Below, one piece after another: positions 1 through 13,700 of a stretch of 64,000 bases of DNA. Location: assembly GCA_964030785.1 (NCBI GenBank), contig OZ034975.1, positions 678,201-742,200 on the forward strand, written 5' to 3'. A program made the position numbers and the translations under genes. Every line of letters begins with the position of its first letter. Positions within the stretch are counted from its first letter, which is position 1. This DNA comes from Siderastrea siderea (Eukaryota; Cnidaria; Anthozoa; Scleractinia; Rhizangiidae). The notes under the pieces are model-generated. The model worked only from the letters and a program-made list of their open reading frames with translations. It did not search any database and was not told the origin of the DNA.

Positions 1-760
1 CTTCTGCTGCACTGCACTGCACTGTACTGTACTGTACTGTACCATACTGCACTGTACTGTACTGTACCATACTGCACTGCACTGTACTGTACTGTACTGT
101 ACCATACTGCACTGCACTGCACTGTACTGTACTGTACTGTACCATACTGCACTGTACTGTACTGTACCATACTGCACTGCACTGTACTGTACTGTACCAT
201 ACTGCACTGTACTGTACTGTACCATACTGCACTGCACTGTACTGTACTGTACTGTACCATACTGTACTGTACTGTACCATACTGTACTGTTCTGTACCAT
301 ACTGTACTGTACTGTACCATACTATACTGAACTGTACTGTACCATACTGTACTGCACTGCACTGCACTGCACTGCACTGTACTGTACCATACTGTACTGT
401 ACTGTACCATACTGTATTGTACTGTACTGTACTGTACTGTACTGTACTGTACCATACTGTACTGTACTGTACCATACTGTACTGTACCATACTGTACTGT
501 ACCATACTGTACTGTACCATACTGTACTGTACTGTACCATACTGTACTGTACTGTACCATACTGTACTGTACTGTACCATACTGTACTGTACTGTACTGT
601 ACCATACTGTACTGTACCATACTGTACTGTACCATACTGTACTGTCCCATACTGTACTGTACTGTACTGTACCATACTGTGCTGTACCATACTGTACTGT
701 ACCATACTGTACTGTACTGTACCATACTGTACTGTACCATACTGTACTGTACTATAATGT
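1..760. repeat. Pentanucleotide tandem array (ACTGT / ACCAT units)
   Basis: The stretch is built almost entirely of 5-bp units, mainly ACTGT with interspersed ACCAT and ACTGC, in a loose higher-order order (blocks of two to four ACTGT closed by one ACCAT). It lies in the intron upstream of the first visible RANBP2 exon. Because the unit avoids stop codons it is open on both strands for over 120 codons, but the predicted Tyr/Val/Leu-repeat peptides are artefacts. It ends in an AT-rich decay zone near 760. Confidence 0.95.
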
Positions 761-847
761 GTTGTATAATTTGTATTGCATTGCATTGCAAATGCTATGA
801 AGTTTCTCCACATCTATTTTAGTGGCAGTGAGTGAGAATCCTCGCAG

Positions 848-3800
848 CTTGCAAAACATAACCTGGGTTGGACTACACTGGTTTCTGTACGACAAGGAGA
901 TGAGACCAGGAGGTTTGTAACCAAAACTTTTGTTAAAGTTACTGATGCCTTGGGCAACCGAGAGTGATAGCTGGTTAGAAGACATGATGAATCATTCTGT
1001 TAAAGCACATACAGAGTGTAAGAGTGGAATACAATGCAGGGGAATTTATGACTGGCCAGCAGGCTTTTAGCCAAGAGATTGAATGAATTTTAACAAACTA
1101 ATGAAAAAAGTGGGCAGCCATAGGATGCCTGGACACCCTTCTACATAAAACCTTGATGGCCAGATAAGTGAGAATGAAATCATCAAATTCAAACATTTCC
1201 AGAGTACACAAGTATGCGTGCAAATTACTGGACAAACAAGATTGTAAACTCTTAGCAAATCTTGTTTCTGTTTAGCTCAGGATTTTTCACTAAATCTAGG
1301 CTTACATAGAATGTATCATTGGTAGATTTTTTCTTATAACGATGATCAGGCATGATCTACTTAACTGCTTGTATTTTTGCAGTGGGTGTTATGGTGAAGG
1401 ACATATTCCATGAGTTGAGGCTAGATATTCCAGATATTGAAAAACATATCACTCCTAACATGTTATGCTTGAGAGACATTGAGGTAAAGTGACAACCCTG
1501 CTAATACAAAATTTTATACTGGTTATGCAATGCGCCATGAAGTATCATACCAGTGACTAGACTATTCATTATACCTACAGGCAAGTGTGTATACAAAAAA
1601 ATTAAGTTACTAGTTGAAGTTATACGTGGGATATTCATAATATACATCGTACCACAAGAGTTTTTTAGATAACTTTTTTTATTGCTTGCCTGTAAAACAC
1701 ATGTCTGAAACATTTTAGTGGTGTTGCATAATGCTTAAAAAAATTGGCTGAAGATTTTTTCCCTACATCTGGTTAATTAAGGCATTTTTGGAAGATTGCC
1801 AAACATTCCTGGCTATTTCCCAAAGATCTTCCAAAATTTACCAAACATGGTCTGAAGTTTGGGTGTGTCCAACCCTTTTCTGAAATGTTCCGAAGATTTC
1901 CAAAGATCTCTGATGAATTCTCAGGGAGATCAAGCTTTCTGATTGTGTATTCTTCCTGGCATGGTTGAAAAAGCATAGTCAATCACTTGACTGCATTATT
2001 TTGTTTAATATCGTAAGTTCTGATTAATTTTGTCAATTTAAAATGGTGGACTGTTTACTCCTAGGCATTTGTTTATGCTGTTGTACGAACCACTGCAGCA
2101 AGAGTTCTAGAAGACAGAGACATTTTCTATGAAGATTATGAGCCAAGAATTCTTCCTCAGCCATTGTGCTCTTCTCTCAGTTTGCCTGTCCAGGATGAGT
2201 GGTGGATTGCTGCATATAACTTGTACACAGGGAAATTCAGGTTAAAAGAGATTTTTGTTGATTCCTTATCAGCATCTTACCTGTATATACCCAAACAGGA
2301 ATACAGCACTGTCGACCCTTACGCAATATGTTGTTTGTTTGCGACCTTTAGAGTGAGTGGACTACAAGAATGAGATGATGTACGAGTATGACTTCTTAAT
2401 TTCTACCAGCTACATTGCCTTAGCTGTAGTGTCTTGACCATTAGAGAAGATTGGCCTACGAAAGATAATGTTGCGACATCCAAATCACGTGCAGCAGATT
2501 TGAAAAGTCGTACTCATGAAATCTTAAGACTCCTATTACAGCATCAACTACTACTACTTCTGCCACAACTGGGCATTTCACCCAAACTGCCTGTTCTGCT
2601 TGTTCATCATGTAGGCTCTAATTTCATTTTACCCTCTCCACCCCTGTGTGTAACTCGAGCACGCCAACATGCAGTATGTGTGCAGGTCTTCCTTGTTTCT
2701 GTTGCTGTGTGTTGAATCCCAAAGGATCACCTGAGAGTTTGACGTGTCTGAAATTACGTGTAATTTGAATACATTACAAACAACATTGCACATTTTAACA
2801 TGTATTTGTTGACCAATTTAGTTTGAACGAGTCTGGAAAACTTCGCCGCATTGTTCAACTTGGCATTGAGAAGATCCGTGCTGTGGATGATAAGCATGGA
2901 TTACAGGTTCAGCTCCTGATTTACCTTGGAAATTCCTTTGGATCCAAGGTTGGTACCAAAATTAAGTCATTGTTGTCTCCTATCTTACAACTATGGGTGT
3001 GAGGGTGGTCTTGGAGAAGTAATGGATGGGCAGAGAAATACCATATACCAGGTACCATGAACTTGGAAAAGCTTTTAAGAGGTTAATTTTTTTGAGGGAG
3101 GCACTTTTATTTGGGGAGTGGGGGTCGGAACTTATCATTCTTTTAAATCTGAATAAAAAGAGCAGGCATTTTTTAAAATTTCTGGGGTGAGAGGAGGGGA
3201 GTTTTTACCTGAAAACAATCCACAAAGATCTACTGATGCGGATCTCTGGCGATTTAAGAAAACTGAACTCAAGTAATCTCCAACAACTTAAAGACTTTTA
3301 ACATCTGTCCAGGCTGCATTGCTTTTTATACAACTCATCCATAATTACCACTAGTTAATGGCCAAGGTAGTGAATAAACAGGAGCATTAGATAGTATGCA
3401 GTAATAAGTTAAGTTTGTAAATCTGATACAACACTATGTGACCAGCATAGATACCAACATTTGAGAGTTAGAGGATATGATACTTTCTTTTGGAGTAACA
3501 ATATTTTAAGTAATTTTGTGCTCCAGATGGCAATTGTCTAAGTGCCAGCTTTGAAGAGTTTAAAAATTGATGTTTATGTTAAAGTGCTGCTGATAAAGAA
3601 ATGGTGAAGGACTTATTGACATTGTAATTGAAACTTTTTCTTGTTGCAGGCATCATTTCTGAAGAGTAGTGGTGAGAACCCTTGGTACTATGAGGAGCAT
3701 TGGAAGGTGTGTAGAGACTTTTTATTTTGCACCTTGTCTCTTAGTGCTCTCATCAACATTTCTTTACACATTGCAGAACATTTACCCCATTTAATTGTTT

Positions 3801-6800
3801 GCAGTAAAATGGGTGTGTAATGGACGTGCTTCTTTTAGATTCTTTTTTTAAGTCTAACACAAACTTTTCTGCTTCCCTTAGAGTTTGGAGAAATGGAGTA
3901 TGCATTACCTACGCAAGGCGCTAACAGTTCTGGAGAAGGTAGAAAAGTGAGTCTCTTTTCATAAAACTTTGTATCTCTGGAGAAACATTCAAAACTGTCC
4001 ATGTGTTTTACGTTTTTATAATATTTAAGTTTTAACTCTGTTGAGGTTTAGTTTGGCTTTTTTATTTTCAGGGATGAGAGCATTCCACACTGTGAGAAGC
4101 CCCTCTTTCCTCACATGTTTGAGAGCCTTCAGGTGGGTAATTAGCCTGAGCATCATTATACAAATTCTCCTCACATTTTGTTGCTTACCAGTTGTCAGAA
4201 CTTTTTTAAACCTCAATATAATTTATCTTTGGTGATCGTTTCCTTAATTCCCATGACCTGAACGTGTTTAATGAACTGATATGATGACAAGAAATTAGAT
4301 GATTATCACAACACTAGTGGGGCTTAGAGGATTAAGCACTAAATGCCTAAAGATGGCTAACACAGAGAGGATTAAATGTCAGTGGATCGCAAATGCTTCG
4401 CTAGTGATGTCTCAAGATCTCTGTTGTGACCATGCAATGATGTTTTACTGTTGACTTAAGAATACACATAGTGGCTAACTATTTAAGCTAGTTTTTTTAA
4501 AAGGCCACTTGAGGCATGAAAGAGCCAATCAAAGTAATCTTTGTGCCATTAAAATGTTTTCAGTTGCATGAAGTGAAGTCCCAGCTTCAGTCTGTGCGTC
4601 TTGCGATGGGTGGTGCGTTGATGAAGGAAGGGAAGCTGTTTGAGGCCATGGAGATGTTTGAGCAAGTCAAAACACCCCCAGGGATGTACAATCTGGCACA
4701 GGTACTGTCTGTTAATATAAGGGTTTTAATTTATACTTTTGTCCAGTTGCCCCATTGGATAAGTTAAACTTGCCCCTATAAATATGGTTGCCGTGCACAG
4801 TGTGCTTATTTTTCCAAAGAAATACACCGGGTCAATGGCAGTTTCAGCTAAATAGAGCTGTAAATATAGCAAGTGAACAAGAGCCAGCTTTTGTTACTTT
4901 AATTTACATTTCTCCTTTCAGTTACAGCAGCATATTTAATGAAAGCTGCAGCACTTTCCGCTCCACTCACCCTTTCAGGCAAGTGACCAAAAGGTCTTTT
5001 TGCCCGAGTCCAATTTTACTTTCCTCTGGTAATACTTATAGGGCACCTGTTAAGTTTCTAACACAGATTCATGTTAAAACTTCCCTGGATATGTATTCCC
5101 CATCATTTGCACAGATTAGTCAAGTTTTACATTTTCTCCAATGTTGATAGGTGTACAAGTACCTCGCTCATGTTGAAGCTTGTGCGGCAACTGAAGAGAC
5201 AGACACTGAGAGTGTGTCACCAACTAAAGAGTATTACCAGAATCTCCATGAAGCACGGAGTTTACTGCAATCCTACCTGAAGATGACCAGCCCCTCTGAT
5301 GTAAGTATTCTCTAGGGTCTGTATTCTGAATCTGAGGGAGATAATATGCACTTGTTGACTTAATGGGAGAGCTGGATGGTACCTCAGGTCATTGTCTACT
5401 AATCAAGTGCAGCAAGGCTCTTTTATCGATACTGAGTCAAACCTGTACAAACTCACTCAATAGAAAGCTTATCATATGTTAATTATGAAACTGTCTTGTA
5501 TTGCTTTTGTTTTGCTGCAAACCATTTTATTCTTTGTTATTGCTCTAGCTAACGTTATTATAAATTCGAAGTCAACTTTGTAACATTGAGTGTCATACGG
5601 GTGATGATACTGGTAACTATCCAAACATGTCTTTGAAATTAAAAAAAGCTGTCGATTGGAATTGTGCTTCTCTTAAGACCTTTCGACAGAATTTTTTGAA
5701 CTACGTCACACATGGCTTGCTGCTAGAGTCAACCCTTGAGTTACAGACTCGATCCTAATTTGGTTGAAATCAAACATGTTACCATTTAAATCTAAGAATT
5801 TGCTTTCTTTTCTGCCAAGGTTGGACGACAGGCAGTCATGGATGAACTCAATGACATAGAAACACTGATACAAACTGGATTCCCACGAGCAAGCTCAGCA
5901 ACAGGTAACTGATTAAAGTACTTAATATATTCTCAGAAATGGCAAACAAAACTTAAAAGATTTGGTAAGGTGAGTGAACCTCGTAGCACGACTTTATAGG
6001 GTAGTTGCGCGGGTCGCTCTCCACCTTGTCCACTGGAAAGGGAAAACTGAGCAAGAAAACTAGTTATCCCACCATACTTATACCACCCCTGTTACGTAAC
6101 CTTCGAGAGAATATCACTCTGGGGTGTTAATATTTCGCATTGTATCTTATTTTCTCTTCGCATCGCATTATGATCATTGTGAACAAAACACCCAAATTTC
6201 ATTTTGCAAAGTATTGAAAAAAAAAGTACGAAGTGAAAGAACTGTCGAAGAGGTTTAATTTGAATGGTCACACCATAGGATTTTGTTCATGGATTCAATA
6301 GTTAAAGGGGCATAGTCACGAGGATTTCGCAGATTTCTGGTCAAAACTGTGCTAAAATTATCGGTAGCTACCTTTATCCGTGCCCAGTTGTGTTTGAACA
6401 TTTAAAGCAACATATTAACTTAATTTCATTAAGAGAAAACAAACCACGACCATTAAATATCGATTTAATGTCAACACGCTGAAAGAATTTGAAACGTTTA
6501 GCCTAATTTTTTCAAATTGCAATCCATTTCCATCCGTGCCATCCGTAGCAACAGACGACAGAAAATAGTTTCAGTGAAGTAATATAGTCTTTGGTAACAA
6601 AACTAGACCATTATTTGTGGGCGTTCATTGATGTGAGGACATATTTTTTATTTTTAAAGTGAACTAAAATAGCGTGACCATGCCCCTTTAATTAGCTAAT
6701 TAGAAGGTTTCAAAATTGACTCTGGGCGTGAAAGGGTTAAGGAGAATTGTATTTTTTCAGGTCAGCGTCGGGACATACGCCAGCGTAAATATTCCGCAGA

Positions 6801-7764
6801 AAGCCGCAGCTCAACCAACGTATCAGAAGTACAGGAGTCTGATGATAACTTTTGGGTTGAGCAAGTAAGTGTGCCTTTAGTATTGGTTTGAGTTTTTGTA
6901 ATGTTCTAATTGTCAGTGGGATGGGACAGCATTGTGTTTTCATGATTGTAATCAGCAGTAGTTTTCTTGTAAGTGCAGGGTTGGTGATCTAGAGGGTAAA
7001 TACTTGTAGACGTTTTCAAGGTTGATTTCATCATGTTGGCAGGGGTGTTAAGGTCACGCAGAATGTTCATGTAGTGTTTGCTAGTGGAAAAATCGGACTC
7101 CGATGTCAAATGATATCCACAAAATTTTAGTTAAGAATCTATAAAGGTACAAGGCCAACGAGTTTACTGTTCCAGTTTCAGGGCTGTAATAGTGCTAGAA
7201 GGTCAGTGGTGGCTACTTCAATTTATCTTGATAAATGTTTATAAAACCCTTTCAAATAGACAGATGGATTGACTCTGGCGCTTGCAATCTGCTATGTAAC
7301 ATTCCTCAAATTCAATCATTAAAATCGGCTGCCTGGTATCTCACGTTTGTAATCGATCCATGAGAGTTCCATAACTGAAATTTTACAGGAACTGTTCATT
7401 AGATTCCCGTTTTTCCCATACAAAGACTGTATTGCACGCCATGTTTGTCCACCCACCACTATGGAGGAAGACAACCTTGAAAGGTCTTTTCATGTTGGCC
7501 ACGGTAATCTGTGTTTAGATTAAATTAGATTTCTGCCTTGCTTGGTGTTTAATTGTGAAACTTCTCTTCCACGTTCTTTTTCATTGTTGTCATAATTTTG
7601 CATTCTAGCCACAAGATCCAAACACAAAAGATTTTATCGCCACACTAAGTGAAGTGGCGTTGAACAAAGGTTATTTCCAAGAGCAAATGGCTCTCAGAGA
7701 CGAGGCCATGTCAATCAGAGATGAGACTATATGCGGCATGCGTGAAGAAATCAACATGTTAAAG
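848..7764 (+). CDS. RANBP2: RANBP2 exons for the N-terminal helical region and coiled coil
   Basis: Twelve small exons (57-176 bp). The first encodes NITWVGLHW, matching the conserved vertebrate LTWLGLQW segment just after the TPR repeats. Later ones give the EKHGLQVQLLIYLG, DESIPHCEKPLFPHMF and KTPPGMYNLAQ stretches expected of the RANBP2/RGPD N-terminal region. Exon 7609-7764 is rich in Glu, Arg and Met with heptad spacing (EEINMLK at its end), corresponding to the short coiled coil that follows the helical domain in the human protein. Intron phases are mutually compatible throughout, which supports each boundary. Introns hold no other gene; one carries a TTAA-flanked MITE (6306-6687). Confidence 0.88.
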
Positions 7765-10700
7765 GTTAGTGCATCTTAACCGTTGATTTGTCTTCTAGAT
7801 TACAGGAGGGGCACTAAATTATTTTTCTAAAATTTCCACTTGGGAAACTTCAAAGTAAAAAAAATGCTGCTCAGCAGTGTGCATTGGACACGCAATTCAT
7901 GTTGCAGTTTTATGCTATGTCATGTATTTAGAAAGAATTACAGGCAAATACAGTCCTGACGGGCATTGTAGAATCTTGCAGGGATTTGATTTTCTTCAAA
8001 GGACTGGTGACTCCTTTCGACTGATTAATGTTATGAAAAAAAACTTAAAACTTCTAAGAGTTGGAATTTTATTATATCTCTACCTTTCTAACAATGACGT
8101 TTGCCCATGTTGTAGCTGTTGGCTTTGCAAATATCGGTCTTAAAAACTTAGTTTACTAACATAGTTGTAATCAATTGTTATATTTAGTCGAAAGTATTAA
8201 AATTCGTAGATGAACTAAAGTGAAATAACACAGAAACTTTGTCTCCAATGATTGATTTGCAGTAATTTAAACGCTACAACTGTGGAAGCGATATTAAGTT
8301 TCGAGGACTGCACTGGCATCCACCCGTACACACTTTATCTATAAAACAAACGTAGTGATTCTGAATGTTGGAAGTAACTCATTATCTATAGATACTCAAG
8401 AAATTTAAACTTCTTATTTATGTCATAATATTTTTGCACGTGTCATAAGTAGCCTGTGTTCATTCTTTATTTCGAGCGCAGTTTCTCATGCTCGCAACAA
8501 AGATTGATTACAGTTTGCTTACTACCTGTTTGCTCTCAACAAAAACGACAAAAATGTGGAAGATGAGGATCTGAACTTCCAGTTGTTTTATTGATATGAT
8601 GTTCAATGTGTAGTAGTTGTAAAAACGTTTGGGCGTGTTAATTTTCTGGTGCTTTGTTAAATTTCGTTTGGATTTTTAAGGCTTTTAGACGTTTAGTTGT
8701 GTTCGAGATTTGAATTTCGAAAACCTTTGACGTTGACCCGTGAACGGCCCTGCTAGTCAACACCGGCACCGCAGTGAGGAAGTGTGGCCCTTATCCGATA
8801 TTGAGATAACGTGACAGGATCACCTAAAATAGCGTGAAAAATACTGTTAAATAATGATAATGACAGATAATGATATCATCTTAACCCGTGGTTTTAGAAT
8901 TCTTTTAATTAGTCGTATTTATAAATATCATTTTTGATTGTAATCTTTATTGTTCTCCCGCAGAAGCAAGTAAGCCTGTTACAGTCAGCTCATTACAGCT
9001 TTTCAACTATGAGCACTCCTCCTACCCCAAGTCCCGGCTTGGCTGATCAAAGTAAACCCATATTTGAGTCCACACCGGTTACAGTCAAGCAGACGTCTCT
9101 TTCAAGAAGTGAAAAGCCCCTTGCAGCACCCAACATCAAGGGACCGCTGAAAATTGATTCCAGTTTCTTTGCGGGATTAAGTAGTAGCAACAGCCCTGAG
9201 AAACGAGTGGAAGAGCCTGAAGAAAAGGTGGCATCGCCCACATCCCCCACATCTCCTGGGAGGATGAGGCACGATTCTTCCACTTCATATACTGAAGACA
9301 TCCATTTTGAGCCCCTCATACCTCTCCCTGAACAGATTGAAGTTCAAACTGGAGAGGAGAACGAAGAGATGATGTTTAGCAGCAGAGCCAAATTGTATCG
9401 CTATGATAAAGATGTTTCTGCCTGGAAGGATCGTGGTATTGGAACCATGAAGATTCTGCTTAACTCAGTGAAAGGCCGCAGTCGAATCTTGATGAGACGT
9501 GAAGTTGTCCACAAGATTTGTGCCAATCACTTCATTACAGCTGAGATGAAATTAGAAGAAAAGAAAGGTACAGCCAATTCTTTGATTTGGAGTACTTTGG
9601 CAGATTATTCGGAGGAGATTTTAAAGCCAGAACAGTTGGCAGTGAAGTTCAAAACTCAAGAGGAGGTCTTGCTATTTAAGGAAAAGTTCGAAGAGTGTCA
9701 GAAGATGCTGACAAAAGGTGCCACAATACAAGGAAACAAAACAGATACAAGCCACAAAACCTCTGACGTTTTGGCTAAGTTTGCTCCGGAACCTGGCTCC
9801 TGGTCTTGTTCTGTTTGTTTGCTCTTCAATAAAGAATGCACAACTGTATGTGTCGCATGTGGAGCTGCAAAGCTCTCAGAGGGAACTGAAACTTCTGTGA
9901 GCCAGGAATCGTCCAAGTCTGGATTTCAGTTACCAAGAGAAACGACTACCAGCAATGCACTACAAACAGGAAGCCCATTTGTTTTTGAAATGAGTGATAC
10001 TGGAACAGTGAGTAGCTCTCCATTTACATTTGGTGTCACTAGCAAGTCATCTGCAGCAACTCCGCCGTCATTTGCATTTGGAGCTCCGTCCTTAGCAGGT
10101 AGCAGTGAGACATCTGCAGCACCAAAAGGAACCCAAGCAGGCAGTCAAGTATTTGGTGCTTCCGAGGTACCCTCCACCACAAAACCTGCAACAAGTCAAC
10201 CCTTTGTTTTGGCAGCTTTTGGAATCCCTGCCATCGGCAACAAATCTAGCCAACCGTCATTCTCCTTTGGTGCCTCAGGCCTAACTGGGTCATCACCTTT
10301 TTCCTTCTCGTTGAACGAACAAACTGCAAATGCTGCACCGGCTGAGGCGTCTGTGTTTGGCGGTGGTTCCCCAGAGCAGGGGGGTCCTGCCTTGTCATTT
10401 GGTTCCTTTGGTACTGGTACTTCCCCGAAGTTTGATCCTGATGCATCAAACTATTCAATACCCAGTTACCAAATCGACTCTCTGAAATGCGAAAAATCCG
10501 AGGGTGATGATCAAGTCACACCAAATGTGTCTACGCAATACCAGTTTATTCAGGGTCAATCGCTGTCTTCGTTTTCATCCACCATTCCCACTCAAAGTAC
10601 CGAAATTCCTGAACAGAAATTATTCTGGCAGCAACCTACTGGTTCTTTCCAGTTTGGACAACTGGCAACAATCCCACCTCTGGGTGGAGTCATACCAGGG

Positions 10701-13700
10701 ACGGAAAATGTCGATATTTGGCAGCAAGCAACACCGCCTATCTTCAAGCCGCCAACTGCAGTGAATCAAGGTGGATTTGCTCCAGATTTTAATGTAGACT
10801 TTTCAAGTAGCGAGTTACTTCGACGTCTTGCTACTGCTAAAGAACAGCAAGATACTATGAACCAGGTGTTGCAAACTGGAGGTTATGACTTTACACCTTA
10901 CGTTGCCGAGGAAACTTCAGAAGACATAGCTCTTCAAGGGGTAGCTAAACCTTTATCCAGTGTGAAAGAATATGACAATGACGTGGAAGAGTCTGAGGAG
11001 TCCACTGATGAAGGCTCGAGTTATTCCTCTACAGAGGAAGATGACAGTGAATGGGACATTGAGGCTTCTCTGCTAGCTGCACAAAGGCCAACTGTCCAGT
11101 CATCCCAAACTCAACCATCATTTTCACCAAGTCAAACAAAGGTTTTGACAACCCCAGTCAAACCTGTGCCTGTCCATTCAACACAAGCTGACTCATCCGG
11201 ACCTGCTCATCCTTCCACTAATATCGCACTCAGGCGTTTCTTGGTTGCCAAAAGTCCTCTAAAAGGAGCTAAAAAGCAAGATGAAGACTGCATCCTTGTT
11301 TATGAAGTGCGTGCCTCAATAGCAGATCGGGAGAAAGCCAATCGCCTTTTTCTTCCACCAAATTTCTTCAATTACACCAAACAAGAAGCCTGCCCTGGCT
11401 GCATTGGCTGCCGTGGAATATCAATGGAGGTAGCAAGTGTTAACAAAAAAGTTGGCAAAGAGCACTCCGCAATTGACACAACACCTTCTACTAAAGAGAA
11501 TATCTCAAAGCCAGGCACAAACACGTCTGCCAGTCATGTGTTTGGAGAATCGGCAACCTTTGGCCAACTAACGTTCTCATCTCTGAAGGTTGAAGGAGAC
11601 AATGTGTTTTCCCATGCTCAAAAGAAAGATGATGAGAAACCATTTCAAGGAGCAGGTATGCAGCTGTTTTCTGAACCTACCAAAGGAGCCGAAGGTCAAG
11701 ATAATGACAATCTGCATTTCGAACCAATCATTCCTCTGCCTGCTGAAATCCAAGTAATCACTGGTGAAGAAGGTCTGGAGGTGATGTTTTCTGAGCGAGC
11801 AAAGCTTTACCGATTTGATGTTGACTCAGGGCAGTGGAAAGAGAGAGGGGTTGGAGATGTTAAGCTTTTGCGTCATCCAGCCTCTGGCCAAGGACGCGTT
11901 CTCATGAGGCGGGAACAAATCAAGAAGTTGTGTGCTAATCATAACATTACTGCAGGGATGGAGCTTAAACCCAATGTTGGATCAGATCGCTCTTGGGTGT
12001 GGTACACTTCAGCGGACTATGCTGATGGCGAAGCAAAGCCAGAGAAGCTAGCTATCAAGTTTAAGACCTCCGAAATGGCACAGAAGTTTAAAAAAGTGTT
12101 TGATGATCTTATGGAGCCTTTATCGTCGGAACCTCCCCCAGCAGTGGCAAAAACTGAAGACCAAAAGGAGCCTGGGTGCAAACTGTATCAGGAATTTATG
12201 TCAACATTTGCTGCTGCTCCTGGAACATGGTCATGTGACGTGTGTTATGTCGACAACAAGGCAGATGATTCAACCTGTGTGGCGTGCAACTCTGTAACGC
12301 CTGGTGCTGAAGTTTCTAATTCTTCAGTTAAATTAGGAGAAGAAACAAGTACAAATGCTTCTGTCGTTGAGTCCGTAGAACCAAGTACATTCCAGGAATT
12401 GAACAGAGAAGCAGCCCCAGTGTCTTTCCTTTTCCAGTCACCAGGAGCACAGGGGCTGTCCAGTTCACAGCTCTTTACTATTGGAAGAGTGGACCCAAAT
12501 GAGGATACAGCAGATGATGAGATTGATGTGTCCCCTAGCAAGACCTCGTCTCCAAGCAAGCAGGGGGTTACACCACCTCAGAAGCCTTTAACGCCTCCTT
12601 CTCAGAGTGCGCAGTTGACTGGCCCATTTGGCACAGGCACCCCATCTAAATTTACATTCAGTCTGGTTGTCTCCCCTGGGTCACCAGCTCGTAAACCCAT
12701 ATCACCTATTTCACATGCGTCACCCCAGTCTCCCGAGAGTCCTGTCCATGGAGATGATGATGGACCACATTTTGAGCCCCTTATACCACTCCCTGAGAAA
12801 GTGGAATGCCTAACAGGGGAAGAAGGCCAAGAAGTACTGTTCTGTGAACGTTGCAAATTGTTTAGATATGACGGTGATACTTCACAATGGAAAGAACGAG
12901 GTGTCGGTGACATAAAGATACTCCATGACCCAAATTCTGGAAGACATCGTATCTTGATGAGACGTGAACAGATCTTCAAGCTTTGTGCTAATCACATGAT
13001 TTCTGCAGACATGGAACTTAAGCCGTTTCCCAAATCTGACAGAGCGTGGCTGTGGACAACTCTCTCGGATTTCTCTGAAGACGTTGCTAAGGCAGAGACT
13101 TTGGCTGTAAGGTTTAGAACGAATGAGATCGCCTCTCAGTTTAAGGAAGCGTTTGACAAGGCTGTACAGTGTTCTTCATCTAAAACTGATGACGAGTCTG
13201 TGGAAAAACCAGAAGATACACAGCATGTCCAAGCAATCGGACCTAAGGCTGAAGAGGACATAACTGTTGTCTTTGAAAAACGTGTTACAGAAGATCAAAA
13301 GGAGAGAGCTGAGAAGCTCCAGCTTCCAAGTAACTTCTTTGGATATGAGGATGTGGCGACTGAAAGCAACAATGATGAGCCAGGAGTAACTACAAGGTGG
13401 GTTATGTCTTCTTGAGGTCAAAAGGATCATTCGTTAATTAAACAATGCCAAATGAAAAATATTGCAGCCCTTATGAACCCTGGCCACTCCATAACAAAGG
13501 CACGCAATGCGTGCAGAGCCGATGACGTTTTGTTTTACAATGTGGTGAAATTTTTCACGACAACCTATGCATTTTACCCACCCTAAACCCTCAACCCGCC
13601 ATCCCCAGCATCCTCCCCACCTCCCAAAAATTGCGGTTATCCAACACAAAACCAGGTATAGCATGGCATTAAAATTGCACGCGAACTATAAAATAAAACT

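Noticed and set aside
322..813. Open frames of 127-163 codons on both strands
   Set aside because: They are translations of the ACTGT/ACCAT array, with no domain or start context.
7877..8143. 88-codon frame in a RANBP2 intron
   Set aside because: No acceptor/donor pair in compatible phase and no similarity to the nucleoporin.
12602..12979. Long antisense frames across RANBP2 coding exons
   Set aside because: They are shadows of the strongly coding plus frame.
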